A stretch of DNA of 64,000 bases from Magnetofaba australis IT-1 (lineage in GTDB: Bacteria; Pseudomonadota; Magnetococcia; Magnetococcales; Magnetococcaceae). The position numbers were made by a program, and so were the translations under genes. Under the pieces are notes generated by a model, which had not been told where the DNA came from, ran no database searches, and was given only the letters and a program-made list of their open reading frames with translations. The stretch spans positions 542,300 to 606,299 of the forward strand of contig NZ_LVJN01000020.1 of the NCBI RefSeq assembly GCF_002109495.1. The letters run 5' to 3'. Position 1 is the first letter of the stretch; every line of letters starts with the position of its first letter. Below, one piece after another: positions 45,615-55,700 of this stretch.

Positions 45615-46167
45615 CCGCATCCAGCGCCTGCTGGAGGGTGTGCGCATCGGCGGCGCTGAAGGCGACCAGGATGATCCCCTCCAGCGCGTCTGGCCCCAGC
45701 AGTGCGTCAGGATTGTCCCCAATCCACTGCGCGCACGCGCGCACCGCTACCTGGGCGGCGTCGCCTTTAGGGTAGCCGTACACGCCGGTGCTGATGGCGG
45801 GGAACGCCACCGTCCGTGCATTCAACTCCCGCGCGCAGTGCAGACTGTTGCGGTAGCACGCCGCCAGCAGCGCCTCGGCGTTGCGGTCTTGATCATAGAC
45901 CGGGCCCACGGTGTGGATCACCCAGCGTGCGGGCAACTCGCCGCCAGGGGTGGCCACCGCTTCGCCGATGGGCAGGCCGTCAGGGTAGCGCTCGGCGCGC
46001 AGCGCCTCGCAAGCGCGTAGGATGGCCAGTCCCCCTGCGCGGTGAATCGCGCCATCCACGCCGCCGCCGCCCAACAGCGCGCGGTTGGCGGCGTTGACGA
46101 TGGCGTCCACCCGCAATGTGGTGATGTCGACCTGTTCGACGCGAATGATCCCCCTGTTTTTCCGCAT
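45604..46167 (-). CDS. Macro-domain ADP-ribose-binding hydrolase
   Basis: 187 residues, a single macro domain of the YmdB/O-acetyl-ADP-ribose deacetylase type. Visible motifs: VDAIVNAANRALLGGGGVDGAIHRAGG, AVATPGGELPARWVIHTVGPVY, and AFPAISTGVYGYP. It removes ADP-ribose or O-acetyl-ADP-ribose. It ends inside the 3' end of the cytochrome gene. Confidence 0.92.
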   Translation of the reverse strand: MRKNRGIIRVEQVDITTLRVDAIVNAANRALLGGGGVDGAIHRAGGLAILRACEALRAERYPDGLPIGEAVATPGGELPARWVIHTVGPVYDQDRNAEALLAACYRNSLHCARELNARTVAFPAISTGVYGYPKGDAAQVAVRACAQWIGDNPDALLGPDALEGIILVAFSAADAHTLQQALDAVTW

Positions 46168-46371
46168 ATCTCACTCTCCGTTGGGCTGTGTCGCCACGCT
46201 GTGGCCATTGTCTCGCCGATGCGCCCAGGGGACAAGCGCTTTGCCTCTGATTCCGTATTGGCCCTTTGTTTGCTTCCTGTCAGATAACGCCTGCTTGTGG
46301 GCGTCAAGCGCAATGCAAACCGCTTTGCATCGCGCAATCTGAATAACGGGCAACCTAAAGAGGAGCGCGCG

Positions 46372-47328
46372 ATGAAAGCGATCCCCTTATCACCGCCCCC
46401 GCTGCACGCCGCCGCGCACAAAATGAGTGTGACCGGCGGCGCTGCGGACAGCGGCGCGGCGGAGTATCACGGCGATTTTGAATCCGCTCTGCGCGATGCC
46501 GATGCGCAGTGGAGCAACGTGGACCCCAATGTGCTGGATAAGCCGGTGGTGGCCTATCTGCTGCGTTGGGTGCGCTCGGCGCTGACCAGCGCGCAGGAGG
46601 CGTGGTTTGGCGATGCCGAACACCCTGCCGCGACGCCACGGCAAGTGGCCGAGGGCGCGTCCCAGCCCAAGGCGGCCAGCACGGCGGCGCCTGTTGCCGC
46701 TGTGACGAAAACGCCGGAAGAGTCTGCGGCGCCGGTGATTCCCGCGCCCGCCCGCATTGTGGCCGAGCGCCTGGCCGGACCCCCCGCGCAGGGGGCGTTG
46801 ACCAATCTGATGACCCAGGAGCAGGCGCAAGGGATGCGTCAGGAGATTGAACAGGCGGTGGCGGCGCTGGTGGCGCGCAACCGTCAAGCTGTTGTGGCGC
46901 AAAACAGCGCCGATGGCGACGCGCCCTACGCCAAGCTCATCGCCAAGGCCGCTGACGCCACCGGCTTGGACGCCGACTTGCTGCGCGCGGTGATTCAGAC
47001 CGAGAGCGGATTCGACCCCAAAGCGGTCTCCGCCAAGGGAGCCAAAGGGTTGATGCAGTTGATGCCCGCCACTGCGCGCGAGTTGGGGGTGACCGATCCG
47101 TTCAATCCCGAACAGAACGTTATGGCCGGGGCGCGCTATCTGAAGAATCTGGTCAATCGCTATCAGGGCGAGGTGGATCTGGCGCTGGCGGCCTACAACT
47201 GGGGGATGGGCAATCTGGAGCGTCAGCCCGAGCGCATGCCCGCTGAGACCCGCGAGTACATCGCCAAAATCGACCGCCTGGTGGCCCCGGAGAACTATCA
47301 ATACAGCAATGCGACGATGCTGGCTTAA
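46372..47328 (+). CDS. Lytic transglycosylase (SLT domain) without a signal peptide
   Basis: 318 residues from the ATG at 46372 behind AAAGAGGAG. The C-terminal SLT domain (about 205-315) has the catalytic Glu in IQTESGFDPKAVS, then GLMQLMPATA and AYNWGMGN. The N-terminal 200 residues are Ala-rich, without a hydrophobic signal. The protein cleaves peptidoglycan glycan strands, so how it reaches the periplasm is open; export by the flagellar apparatus, as for FlgJ, is one possibility. A strong terminator follows. Confidence 0.88.
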   Translation: MKAIPLSPPPLHAAAHKMSVTGGAADSGAAEYHGDFESALRDADAQWSNVDPNVLDKPVVAYLLRWVRSALTSAQEAWFGDAEHPAATPRQVAEGASQPKAASTAAPVAAVTKTPEESAAPVIPAPARIVAERLAGPPAQGALTNLMTQEQAQGMRQEIEQAVAALVARNRQAVVAQNSADGDAPYAKLIAKAADATGLDADLLRAVIQTESGFDPKAVSAKGAKGLMQLMPATARELGVTDPFNPEQNVMAGARYLKNLVNRYQGEVDLALAAYNWGMGNLERQPERMPAETREYIAKIDRLVAPENYQYSNATMLA

Positions 47329-47388
47329 GTCAGCGCGCGCACCCGTTTAACGGCTGAAACTCTCCGCTGCAGGAGCAAGCCGTTTTCG

Positions 47389-47428
47389 ACGCCGCACGGA
47401 GGATCGTTCCCGTGCGGCGTTTTTTTTG
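47389..47428 (+). terminator. Rho-independent terminator of the transglycosylase gene
   Basis: The 11-bp stem ACGCCGCACGG/CCGTGCGGCGT is followed by eight T residues. Confidence 0.85.
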
Positions 47429-47466
47429 GTCAAATTCTAATTTGGATAGTGTTGGTTTTGGCGTGG

Positions 47467-47623
47467 AAAGATATCGAGGGCTTTGCCCTCGAGCTCCCAA
47501 GATCAACAACCACACCGTGGGCTCCGCCCACACCCGCTGGGGGCGCGGCCCCCAGACCCCGCCGCCGACCAGTCGGCGGCCAATAGTCAGTGCAAGCTCC
47601 ACCTGCGTCATGCAAACATTGGT
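47467..47623 (+). repeat. Family I interspersed hairpin repeat, copy 4 (unbroken reference copy)
   Basis: Read straight through it shows: GAAAGATATCGAGGG; hairpin CGAGGGC/GCCCTCG; linker AGCTCCCAAGATCAACAACC; hairpin GTGGGC/GCCCAC; ACCCG; hairpin CTGGGGGC/GCCCCCAG; ACCCCG; hairpin CCGCCGACC/AGTCGGCGG; CAATAGTCAG; end block CATGCAAACATTG. Because it lacks the IS, it gives the empty-site sequence for the insertion at 13403. The rest of the gap 47329-47702 is the terminator above. Confidence 0.9.
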
Positions 47624-47702
47624 TGCTCTGTGCTCTGGCGGGAATGGGCGCGGCGGGCCGAATTGGCGTTCGAACCCGCCGCAGGGGGAAGAGGGGCGGC
47701 GC

Positions 47703-48125
47703 TTAGTGCGCCGTGACCGGAATCGCGCGGGCTTTGGCTTGCTCGGCGCGGGGGATGGTGATGGTGAGCACGCCATGGGCGAACTCCGCCTCGATGCGCT
47801 GGGCGTCGAGGCCGCGCGGCAGACGAAACGCGCGCTGAAACTGGCCCCAGGGCCGCTCATTCAGACGCATCTGGGTCTTCTCCGGCAACTCCGGGGCTTT
47901 GCGTTCGGCGGCGATGGTGAGGGTCTCCTCCTCCAGATTGATCTGGATCGCCTCTTTCTCCACCCCCGGCAGGTCGACAAGGATCGCCACCGCCTGCTCA
48001 TTTTCGATAATGTCCAGCGGCGCTTCGAATTCGGCGCGGCGCTTGGCGTTGGCGGCGAAGGCGCGATCAAACTCACGGTTGAAAGCGCGCAGTTCGGCAA
48101 ACGGGTCAAAGCTGATCAAAGACAT
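47703..48125 (-). CDS. Hsp20 small heat-shock chaperone
   Basis: 140 residues. The alpha-crystallin domain (about 40-130) shows AVAILVDLPGVEKEAIQINLEEETLTI and the conserved AxxxNGVL-type block as AEFAHGVLTITIP. It prevents aggregation of unfolded proteins in the cytoplasm. Stands alone, divergent from the SGNH gene. Confidence 0.92.
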   Translation of the reverse strand: MSLISFDPFAELRAFNREFDRAFAANAKRRAEFEAPLDIIENEQAVAILVDLPGVEKEAIQINLEEETLTIAAERKAPELPEKTQMRLNERPWGQFQRAFRLPRGLDAQRIEAEFAHGVLTITIPRAEQAKARAIPVTAH

Positions 48126-48399
48126 GGTTCGGCTCCTGTTGCTTCAAGATAAGTGTGATGTTTAACAAACCGTTGAAGCGCTTCAAGCTGCATATGGGGA
48201 GTCTTTGGATTGGGCGCAAGGGGGGCGGCGAATTTTTTTCCCCGATGGGCAATGCGCGCGTGGTCTTTGCACGCCGCCGCCGCGTATAGTAAGAACGCTT
48301 TGTGGCGTGGCGCGAATCAGTCCGTGGCGTCGTCTTATGCTCAGAGCCGCCGCACATTTATTCAACGTCAGCCTTTGTCGAGGAATCCAGGAGCCCGGC

Positions 48400-49809
48400 A
48401 TGACCGCCCCCCACGCCCCCTCCAGCGAATTTCTGCGCAAACTGAACCGCGTCGCTTTTGGCTTTCTACTGCTGCTCAATCTGGCCGCGCTGTATCAGTT
48501 GATCTACTGCCTCACCCACGTCGGGCGTATGGGGGAGTATTTCCTCAATAACGCCGGGCTCTCCCTGGCGCTGTGTCTGCTGCTGCTGTGGGGAATTCGT
48601 CTGCGTGGCGAGCGGCGCATTCAGTTCTTCTTTGCGGCGCTGATTGGAACCCTATTTGTTTACACCGCCGAGGGGTTGGCGCTAACGGGCAAGCTGGGCG
48701 CCCAGCCGAACCGCGCCGAACTGGCGGCCAAACGGGGGCAACCCTATGATGCGCGCACGCCGTTGCAGGTGATTGACGACGCTCGGCTGGAGGGCGACGC
48801 GCTCAGTTTCGCCTTCAGCCCCTCGGAGTGGTTCGACTACCGGCGCTTGGAGCCGGAGACCTTCGCCAACATCTTCCCTTTGGGCGGCCTTTCCAATACG
48901 CCGACGCTGCTGTGCAATGAGGGGGGCGAGTACGCTCTGTTCACCGCCGATGCCCAGGGCTTCAACAATGGCGAGGCCGATCTTGCAGCGCCGCTGGCGC
49001 GGGTGCTGATTGGCGACTCCTTCACCATGGGCGACTGTGTGGCGCCGGAGCAGAATATCGCCGGGCATCTGCGCGCCGCGTTGCCGGGCGGCGTGCGCAA
49101 CTTCGGCGTGCGCGGCTCCGGGCCGCTGTTTCAACTGGCGGCGTTGAGCGAATACGCCGCGCCGCTGCGGCCCAAGCGGGTCTACTGGCTCTACTATGAG
49201 GCCAACGATCTGGATGATCTGCCGCGGGAGATGGCCGACGCGCTGTTGATCCGCTATCTGCGCGAACCGGGCTTCTCGCAGAATCTGCGCGACCGCCAGG
49301 AGGAGATTGATGGGGTGTTGGGGCGCTTTTTCGCCCTGAGTGAAGAGAAGATCCGTTCCCGCGCCCAGCCGCAAAGCAAAGGGCTCAAACAGGTGGGCAA
49401 ATTCCTGCGCTTGACCGCCTTGAAACAGGCGTTGGGCATTCGCCTGTTCCCGCCGGAGGCGCCCATGGCGCCGGAGGAGGGGTTGATTGAGATTCTGCAA
49501 GCGGCGCAGCAGCGGACGGCGGCCTGGGGTGGCGAGATGATCCTGGTCTATCTGCCCAGCGCCGAGCGCGCTTTCGATCAGACGCCCTCCCACGACTATC
49601 ACCGTGCGCGTCTGCTACAAGCGGCGCAGGCGATGGCGCTGACGGTGCTGGACTTTACCCCGCAGTTGCAACAGGAGACGGAGCCTGAACGCCTCTTCCC
49701 GCTGGGGCTGCCGGGGCACTTCAATGGGCAAGGGTATGCGGCGGTGGCGCAGATGATCGCGGCGTACGAGAAGCGGCAGGTGGGGCAAACCGCGCAAGCG
49801 GCGCCCTGA
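48400..49809 (+). CDS. Membrane protein with C-terminal SGNH-hydrolase-like domain
   Basis: 469 residues from the ATG at 48400 (GAGGAATCCAGGAG upstream). Three N-terminal membrane segments (first about 85 residues). Then a periplasmic SGNH domain: VLIGDSFTMGD (catalytic Ser), NFGVRGSGP (block II), ANDLDD (block III Asn) and PGHFNGQGYAA (catalytic His). It is related in plan to the protein at 22519. It probably esterifies or de-esterifies a cell-surface glycan; substrate unknown. Confidence 0.8.
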   Translation: MTAPHAPSSEFLRKLNRVAFGFLLLLNLAALYQLIYCLTHVGRMGEYFLNNAGLSLALCLLLLWGIRLRGERRIQFFFAALIGTLFVYTAEGLALTGKLGAQPNRAELAAKRGQPYDARTPLQVIDDARLEGDALSFAFSPSEWFDYRRLEPETFANIFPLGGLSNTPTLLCNEGGEYALFTADAQGFNNGEADLAAPLARVLIGDSFTMGDCVAPEQNIAGHLRAALPGGVRNFGVRGSGPLFQLAALSEYAAPLRPKRVYWLYYEANDLDDLPREMADALLIRYLREPGFSQNLRDRQEEIDGVLGRFFALSEEKIRSRAQPQSKGLKQVGKFLRLTALKQALGIRLFPPEAPMAPEEGLIEILQAAQQRTAAWGGEMILVYLPSAERAFDQTPSHDYHRARLLQAAQAMALTVLDFTPQLQQETEPERLFPLGLPGHFNGQGYAAVAQMIAAYEKRQVGQTAQAAP

Positions 49810-49846
49810 AGAGTGGTTGGAAGAGCTGTTGGCGGCGCGCGGCGAA

Positions 49847-50098
49847 TCAGCCGCCGCTTACCGGCGGGAAGAAGGCGATCTCATCGCTCTGGCCCACCGG
49901 GTCGGCGTCGCGGGCGTGGGCTTGGTTGACCGCCACGTGCAGATGGGGCGCGGTCAACGCCTCGGCGTAGGGCGCGCCCAGTTGGCCCAAGTGACGGCGC
50001 AGGGAGGCTACATCGGTCACTGTGGCGGGCAGCGGCAACTCTTCAGCGCCGCGACCCATCGCCTCCCGCACCGAGGCGAAATAGAGCAGTTTGGCCAT
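49847..50098 (-). CDS. moaD: Molybdopterin synthase sulfur carrier subunit MoaD
   Basis: 83 residues, a ubiquitin-like beta-grasp protein ending in SGG, the di-glycine tail that is thiocarboxylated to supply sulfur for molybdopterin. The conserved FFPPVSGG end is typical. MoaE is not adjacent. The stop of the porin-like gene at 50111 lies 12 bases upstream of the ATG on the same strand, so the two may be co-transcribed. Confidence 0.88.
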   Translation of the reverse strand: MAKLLYFASVREAMGRGAEELPLPATVTDVASLRRHLGQLGAPYAEALTAPHLHVAVNQAHARDADPVGQSDEIAFFPPVSGG

Positions 50099-50110
50099 CC
50101 GTCGCCGCGC

Positions 50111-50755
50111 TCAGAAGGGCAGGTGCAGACGCAGGGTGGCGGCGTCGTCGGCTTGGGAGGCGAAACCCGCTTCGGCGGAGTCGCGGTCATGCCGCCACTC
50201 CAGCGCCAGCGCGGCGCTGTTCATCAGCGAGAAGCTCAAACCGGCGGTGAAGCGATCCTCCGGGGCGTTGATCAATCCCGGCGCGCCGCCGCTGCCCTGA
50301 TAGCCCAGCGCCACCAGGGTGTCCAGCCCGCCCAGGCCGAAGGCGTAGCCCAACTCCGCGCCCCAGGTGCGCGGACGCGCGCCGTCAAACAGGGTGGGGC
50401 TCTCCACCGGACTGATGGCGGCGGCCACCTGGCCGGAGAGGGAGAAACCGCCCAGATTGAGCGAACCGCGGGCGCTCACGCCGGAGGCCTCCTCCAGACG
50501 CAGGGCGGAGTCGTCCACCACAAAGCGCGCTTCGCCCAGATCGAAGTTGAGCAGGGAGGGTTCGTTCAGGCTTTCAGCCTGTTCGGGGGTTGCGGCCACC
50601 ATGCGGTTGAGTTGGTCCTGTCGCGCCGTCAGATCCAGTTTGATGCGCTCGGGCGCCAGCAACAGTTCCGCGCCTTGGGCGTGGACGGTGGCGGCGCTCA
50701 TCAGCGCAATCAGGCTGGCGGTGATGGTGAGGGTGGCGCAACGACGGACAAACAT
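50111..50755 (-). CDS. Outer-membrane porin-like protein
   Basis: 214 residues from the ATG at 50755 with AGGAGAG ahead of it. A signal peptide (LTITASLIALMSAATVHAQ) is followed by alternating beta strands with a terminal aromatic residue (LRLHLPF), typical of outer-membrane barrels. A middle segment (FDLGEARFVVDDSALRLEEA) and WGAELGYAFGLGG are porin-like. I cannot name the substrate. Resembles LbtU-like or general porins. Confidence 0.7.
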   Translation of the reverse strand: MFVRRCATLTITASLIALMSAATVHAQGAELLLAPERIKLDLTARQDQLNRMVAATPEQAESLNEPSLLNFDLGEARFVVDDSALRLEEASGVSARGSLNLGGFSLSGQVAAAISPVESPTLFDGARPRTWGAELGYAFGLGGLDTLVALGYQGSGGAPGLINAPEDRFTAGLSFSLMNSAALALEWRHDRDSAEAGFASQADDAATLRLHLPF

Positions 50756-51031
50756 GACTCTCTCTCCTGCATGGCGCGCTCGGAAAACGCGGCGCAAACG
50801 ACGCTTCCCAATAGGGAAATACGCAAAATCCATTATTCCTCAATCCGTCCTGCAAAGGAACCAAAAAGCGCGCGCAATCGCCTCTTCTTGCGCGCAAGAT
50901 TTGTTCTGAATGCGCGTAGATCTGGCGATTTTTGTTGCGCGCCTCGGCGCGTTTGGGTAGACTCGCGCCTTTTTTCCGATCTTGCGTTTCTTGAACCGAT
51001 GCAGGCGCAAGGCGGCGGAAGGGTGGAGAGC

Positions 51032-51874
51032 ATGGCCGAGGCGGCGCACAGCGACGAGACGGTGCGAATTCTGATTTTTGGCGACGTTGTCGGTCGTCCG
51101 GGACGTCGCGCGCTCAAGGAACACCTGCCCACCTTGCGCAAAACCCACTGCGCCGACGCCGTCATCGTCAATGGCGAGAACGCCGCCGCCGGCATCGGCG
51201 TCACCCCCGACACCGCCGAAGAGCTGTTCGCCGCCGGCGCCGATCTGATCACCAGCGGCAACCACGTCTGGCGCTACCGCGACATCCACGAATATATGGG
51301 GCGACAACGTCGTCTGCTGCGGCCGATGAACTATCCGCCCGGCGCCCCCGGTCATGGACACGGCGTGTTTCAGACCGATGGCGGCGTACGCATCGGCGTA
51401 CTCAATCTCATTGGCCGGGTCTTTATGGAGCCGGTGGATTGCCCCTTCCGCGCCGCCGACGCTTTTCTGGACAAAATCTCCCTGGGCCGCGAGGCCGACG
51501 TCATCATCGTTGACATGCACGCCGAAGCCACCTCTGAGAAGGTGGCCATGGGGCGCTATCTGGACGGCCGCGTCTCCGCCGTGGTGGGCACCCATACCCA
51601 CATTCCCACCGCCGACCACCGCGTGCTGGCTGGGGGCTGCGGCTACATGACCGATCTGGGCATGACCGGCTGCTATGAGTCGGTTATCGGCATGGAGCTG
51701 GACAGCGTGCTACCGCGTTTTACCAGCAAGCTCCCCAGCCGCTTTGAAGCGGCGCAGGGGGAGGCCAGCATCAGCGGCGCGTTGATTGTGGTCAATCGGC
51801 GCACCGGGCGTTGTGAGTCGATCCAACCGGTGCGGCGCGGGCCCGATCTGGACGCCACGCCGGACCCGTTGTAA
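51032..51874 (+). CDS. YmdB-type metallophosphoesterase (TIGR00282)
   Basis: 280 residues from the ATG at 51032 behind GGGTGGAGAG. Metal-binding motifs of the YmdB/calcineurin-like family are clear: LIFGDVVGRPGR, VIVNGENAAAGIG, ITSGNHVWRYRD, VDMHAEATSEKVAMG, VVGTHTHIPTAD and TDLGMTG. These enzymes hydrolyse 2',3'-cyclic nucleotides or other phosphoesters. It stands before purC without an obvious operon link. Confidence 0.92.
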   Translation: MAEAAHSDETVRILIFGDVVGRPGRRALKEHLPTLRKTHCADAVIVNGENAAAGIGVTPDTAEELFAAGADLITSGNHVWRYRDIHEYMGRQRRLLRPMNYPPGAPGHGHGVFQTDGGVRIGVLNLIGRVFMEPVDCPFRAADAFLDKISLGREADVIIVDMHAEATSEKVAMGRYLDGRVSAVVGTHTHIPTADHRVLAGGCGYMTDLGMTGCYESVIGMELDSVLPRFTSKLPSRFEAAQGEASISGALIVVNRRTGRCESIQPVRRGPDLDATPDPL

Positions 51875-51959
51875 GAGATCCCCTCGCTGTGGCGGGGGCG
51901 GATTAAACTGAAACGCGCGCGAGTCGCGCTTGTGTTCATCCTACTGTGGGAAGAAAGAC

Positions 51960-52679
51960 ATGGAACGAGGCGAGAAGCTGTACGAAGGCAAGGCCAAGGT
52001 GCTGTTCGCCACCGAAGACCCCAACTTGTTGATTCAATACTTCAAGGACGACGCCACCGCGTTCAACGGCGTGAAGAAGGGGACCATCGCCGACAAGGGG
52101 GTGCTCAACAATCTGATCTCCACCCGCCTGTTCACCATTCTGGAGGCGGTGGGCATCCCCACCCACCTGGAGGAGCGCCTGAGCGACCGCGAGCAGTTGG
52201 TGCACCGCGTCAACATCCTCCCGGTGGAGGTGGTGGTGCGCAACCTGGTGGCCGGCTCCATGGCCAAGCGTCTGGGCATGGAAGAGGGAACCCCGCTGCC
52301 GCGTCCGGTGGTGGAGTTCTACCACAAGTCCGACGAACTGGATGACCCCATGGTCACCGTGGACCATATCGAGGTGTTCGGCTGGGCCAAGGAGCGCGAA
52401 ATCGAAGAGATGATGGAGTACGCGCACCGCATCAACGACGTGCTCATCGCCTACTTCGCCAATATCGATATCCGTCTGGTGGACTACAAACTGGAGTTCG
52501 GCCGTCTGGCCACCAACCCCAGCGAGCTGGTGCTGGCCGACGAGATCTCCCCCGACAGCTGCCGTCTGTGGGATCTGCACACCAACGAGAAGCTGGACAA
52601 GGACCGCTTCCGTCGCGACCTGGGCGGGGTCGAGGAGGCCTACCAGCAGGTGGTGGAGCGCATGGGCTTGAAGCGCTGA
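51960..52679 (+). CDS. purC: Phosphoribosylaminoimidazole-succinocarboxamide synthase
   Basis: 239 residues from the ATG at 51960 (GTGGGAAGAAAG upstream). Catalyses the ATP-dependent ligation of CAIR and aspartate. Diagnostic segments: YEGKAKVLF, DDATAFNG, PVEVVVRN, AGS, ADEISPDSCRLWD. Followed by a strong terminator and then purL, another purine gene. Confidence 0.97.
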   Translation: MERGEKLYEGKAKVLFATEDPNLLIQYFKDDATAFNGVKKGTIADKGVLNNLISTRLFTILEAVGIPTHLEERLSDREQLVHRVNILPVEVVVRNLVAGSMAKRLGMEEGTPLPRPVVEFYHKSDELDDPMVTVDHIEVFGWAKEREIEEMMEYAHRINDVLIAYFANIDIRLVDYKLEFGRLATNPSELVLADEISPDSCRLWDLHTNEKLDKDRFRRDLGGVEEAYQQVVERMGLKR

Positions 52680-52708
52680 TCCGCGCAGCGAAATAGTAGG
52701 GATTTGCA

Positions 52709-52740
52709 ACGCCCCCGGTGACCCGGGGGCGTTTTTGTTT
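52709..52740 (+). terminator. Rho-independent terminator between purC and purL
   Basis: Stem ACGCCCCCGG paired with CCGGGGGCGT, with GTGA-type loop, followed by TTTTTGTTT. Confidence 0.88.
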
Positions 52741-52787
52741 TACTCTATCGCAGCCCGTATTTTCCCAATTTTTCGATAGAGGTCATC

Positions 52788-55700
52788 ATGGGGGATCCCC
52801 TGATTCTCAATCTGCCCGGCGCGGCGGCGTTCTCGGCGTTTCGTTTGGACAAACTGCTGGCTCAGTGCCGCGCGCAGATGCCGCAACTGAGCGGCCTGCA
52901 GGCGCGCTTTGCGCATCTGGTCTACCTGAACGCGCCGCTGGACGAGACCCAGACGCAGACCCTGGAAGCGCTGCTCACTTACGGCCCGCGCGAAGCCGAG
53001 AGCGCGCCGTTTGCGCCCCAGGCGTGGGTCACCCCCCGTTTTGGAACCACCTCGCCGTGGTCCAGCAAGGCCACCGATATCGCTCGCCGCTGCGGCCTGG
53101 ATGCGGTGATCCGCATTGAGCGCGCGGTGGCGTGGCGCTTTGAGGGCTCCCCCGCCGACGCCGAGACCCTGGCTCCCATTCTGCCGCTGCTGCACGACCG
53201 CATGACCCAGGCGGTGACCTTTGAGCAGCCCGCCCTGGCGGGACTGTTCGCCCAGCACGATCCGGGCCCGTTGCGGGTGGTGGATGCGCTGGGGCGCGGC
53301 GCCGAGGCGATTCGCGAAGCCAATATTCAATGGGGCCTGGCGCTGTCGGAAGATGAGATCGACTATCTGGCCGAACGCTTCGGTCTGGCCGGGCGCAACC
53401 CCACCGACGTCGAACTGATGATGTTCGCCCAGGCCAATTCCGAACACTGCCGCCACAAGATTTTCAACGCCGACTGGATCATCGACGACGTGGAGCAGGG
53501 GCGCAGTCTCTTCTCCATGATCCGCAACACCCACGAACTGGCCCCCGAAGGCACCATCGTCGCCTATTCGGACAACTCCTCGGTGATCGCGGGCGGGCCG
53601 GGCAACCGCTTCCACCCCGATACCGATAGCGGCGTCTATCGTGAACATGAGGAGACCACCCACATCCTCATGAAGGTGGAGACCCACAACCACCCCACCG
53701 CCATCTCGCCCTATCCCGGCGCCGCCACCGGCTCCGGCGGCGAGATCCGCGACGAGGGCGCCACCGGCCAGGGCTCCACGCCCAAAGCGGGCCTGACCGG
53801 CTTTTCCGTCTCCAACCTCAATCTGCCCGATCTGCCGCAGCCGTGGGAGAAGCCCTACGGCAAGCCCGATCGCATCGTCACGCCGCTGCAGATCATGCTG
53901 GAGGGGCCCATCGGCGGCGCCGCGTTCAACAACGAATTTGGCCGCCCCAACATCTGCGGCTACTTCCGCACCTACGAGCAGGAGTTCTTCGGCGAGATGC
54001 GCGGCTACCACAAGCCGATCATGATCGCCGGGGGCTTGGGCAACATCAGCGCCGTGCACGTCTATAAGAAGCCCCTGCGCGAGGGCGACCTGATCATCCA
54101 GCTGGGTGGCCCGGCCATGCTCATCGGTCTGGGCGGCGGCGCCGCCTCCAGCCAGACCAGCGGCGCCGGCTGCGAGCAGTTGGACTTCGCCTCGGTGCAG
54201 CGCGACAACGCCGAGATGGAGCGGCGCTGCCAGGAGGTGATCAACCGCTGCTGGCAGTTGGGCGACTTCAACCCCATCCGTAGCATCCACGACGTCGGCG
54301 CGGGCGGTCTGTCCAACGCCGTGCCGGAGTTGATTCACGACGGCGGCGTGGGCGGGCGCTTCGACCTGACCAGCGTGCCCAACGCCGATGCGGGCATGTC
54401 GCCCATGGAGGTGTGGTGCAACGAGGCCCAAGAGCGCTACGTGCTGGCCATCTGCGCCGATGACCGCGCCGCCTTCGACGCCATCTGCGCCCGCGAGCGC
54501 TGCCCATGGGCGGTGCTGGGCGAGGCCACCGGCGAGCAGCGCTTGCTGCTCACCAACGCCGCCAGCGGCGAGACCTGTATCGACATGCCGCTGGAGACCC
54601 TGCTGGGCAAGCCGCCGCGCATGGTGCGCAACGTCGCCGCCCTCAAGCGCGAAGGCCCGGCGGTGAACATTCCGCCGGAGGTTCCGTTGGCGGAGATGGT
54701 CAAGCGGGTGCTACAGCTGCCCGCCGTGGCCGACAAGAGCTTCCTCATCACCATCGGCGACCGCAGCGTCACCGGTCTGATCGCCCGCGACCCCATGGTG
54801 GGGCCGTGGCAGGTTCCGGTGGCCGATGCAGCGGTGACCCTGCGCGGTTACGACGGTTTCACTGGCGAGGCCATGGCCATGGGCGAGCGCACGCCGCTGG
54901 CGCTGATCAGCGGCCCGGCCTCGGCGCGCATGGCCATCGGCGAGGCGTTGACCAACATCCTTGCCGCCGACATCGAGCAGATTGGCGATGTGAAGCTCTC
55001 GGCCAACTGGATGGCCCCGGCTGGGCACCCCGGCGAGGACGCCAACCTCTACGCCACGGTCAAGGCCGTGGGGCTGGAGCTGTGCCCGGCGCTGGGGATC
55101 AGCATCCCGGTGGGCAAGGATTCCATGTCCATGAAGACCGTGTGGTCGGATGAAGACGGCGATAAAGCGGTCACCGCGCCGCTGTCGCTGATCATCTCGG
55201 CGTTTGCGCCGGTGCGCGACGCCAGCATCACGTTGACGCCGCAACTGCGCGACGATGTGGGCGAGACCCGCCTGCTGCTGGTGGATCTGGGCGGCGGCAA
55301 GAATCGTCTGGGCGGTTCGGCGTTGGCGCAGACCTTCCGTCAGGTGGGATTGCACGCCACCGATCTGGAGAACCCTGAGGCCCTGAAGAACTTCTTTACC
55401 GCCATGGTGGGGCTCAAGCGTTCGGGCAAAATTCTCGCCTACCACGACCGCTCCGATGGCGGTCTGCTGGCGGCGGCGTGTGAAATGGCCTTCGTCAGCA
55501 ACCGGGGCGTGACCATCGAACTGAGCGGCCATGACGCCGAAGCGCCGGTCTCAGCGCTCTTCTCCGAGGAGTTGGGCGCGCTGCTGCAGATTCGCGCTGA
55601 CGATCTGGGCGCGGTGAAAGAGGCGCTGCAGGGGTGCGGGCGGATTATTCCCATCGGTCGCCCCAACGACGCCGACGAAATCCGCATCACCCGGGGCGAA

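Noticed and set aside
49817-51031. An in-frame upstream extension of the YmdB-type gene covering moaD and porin-like genes.
   Set aside because: The extension is antisense to two better-supported genes; the ATG at 51032 has a good ribosome site and fits the family length.
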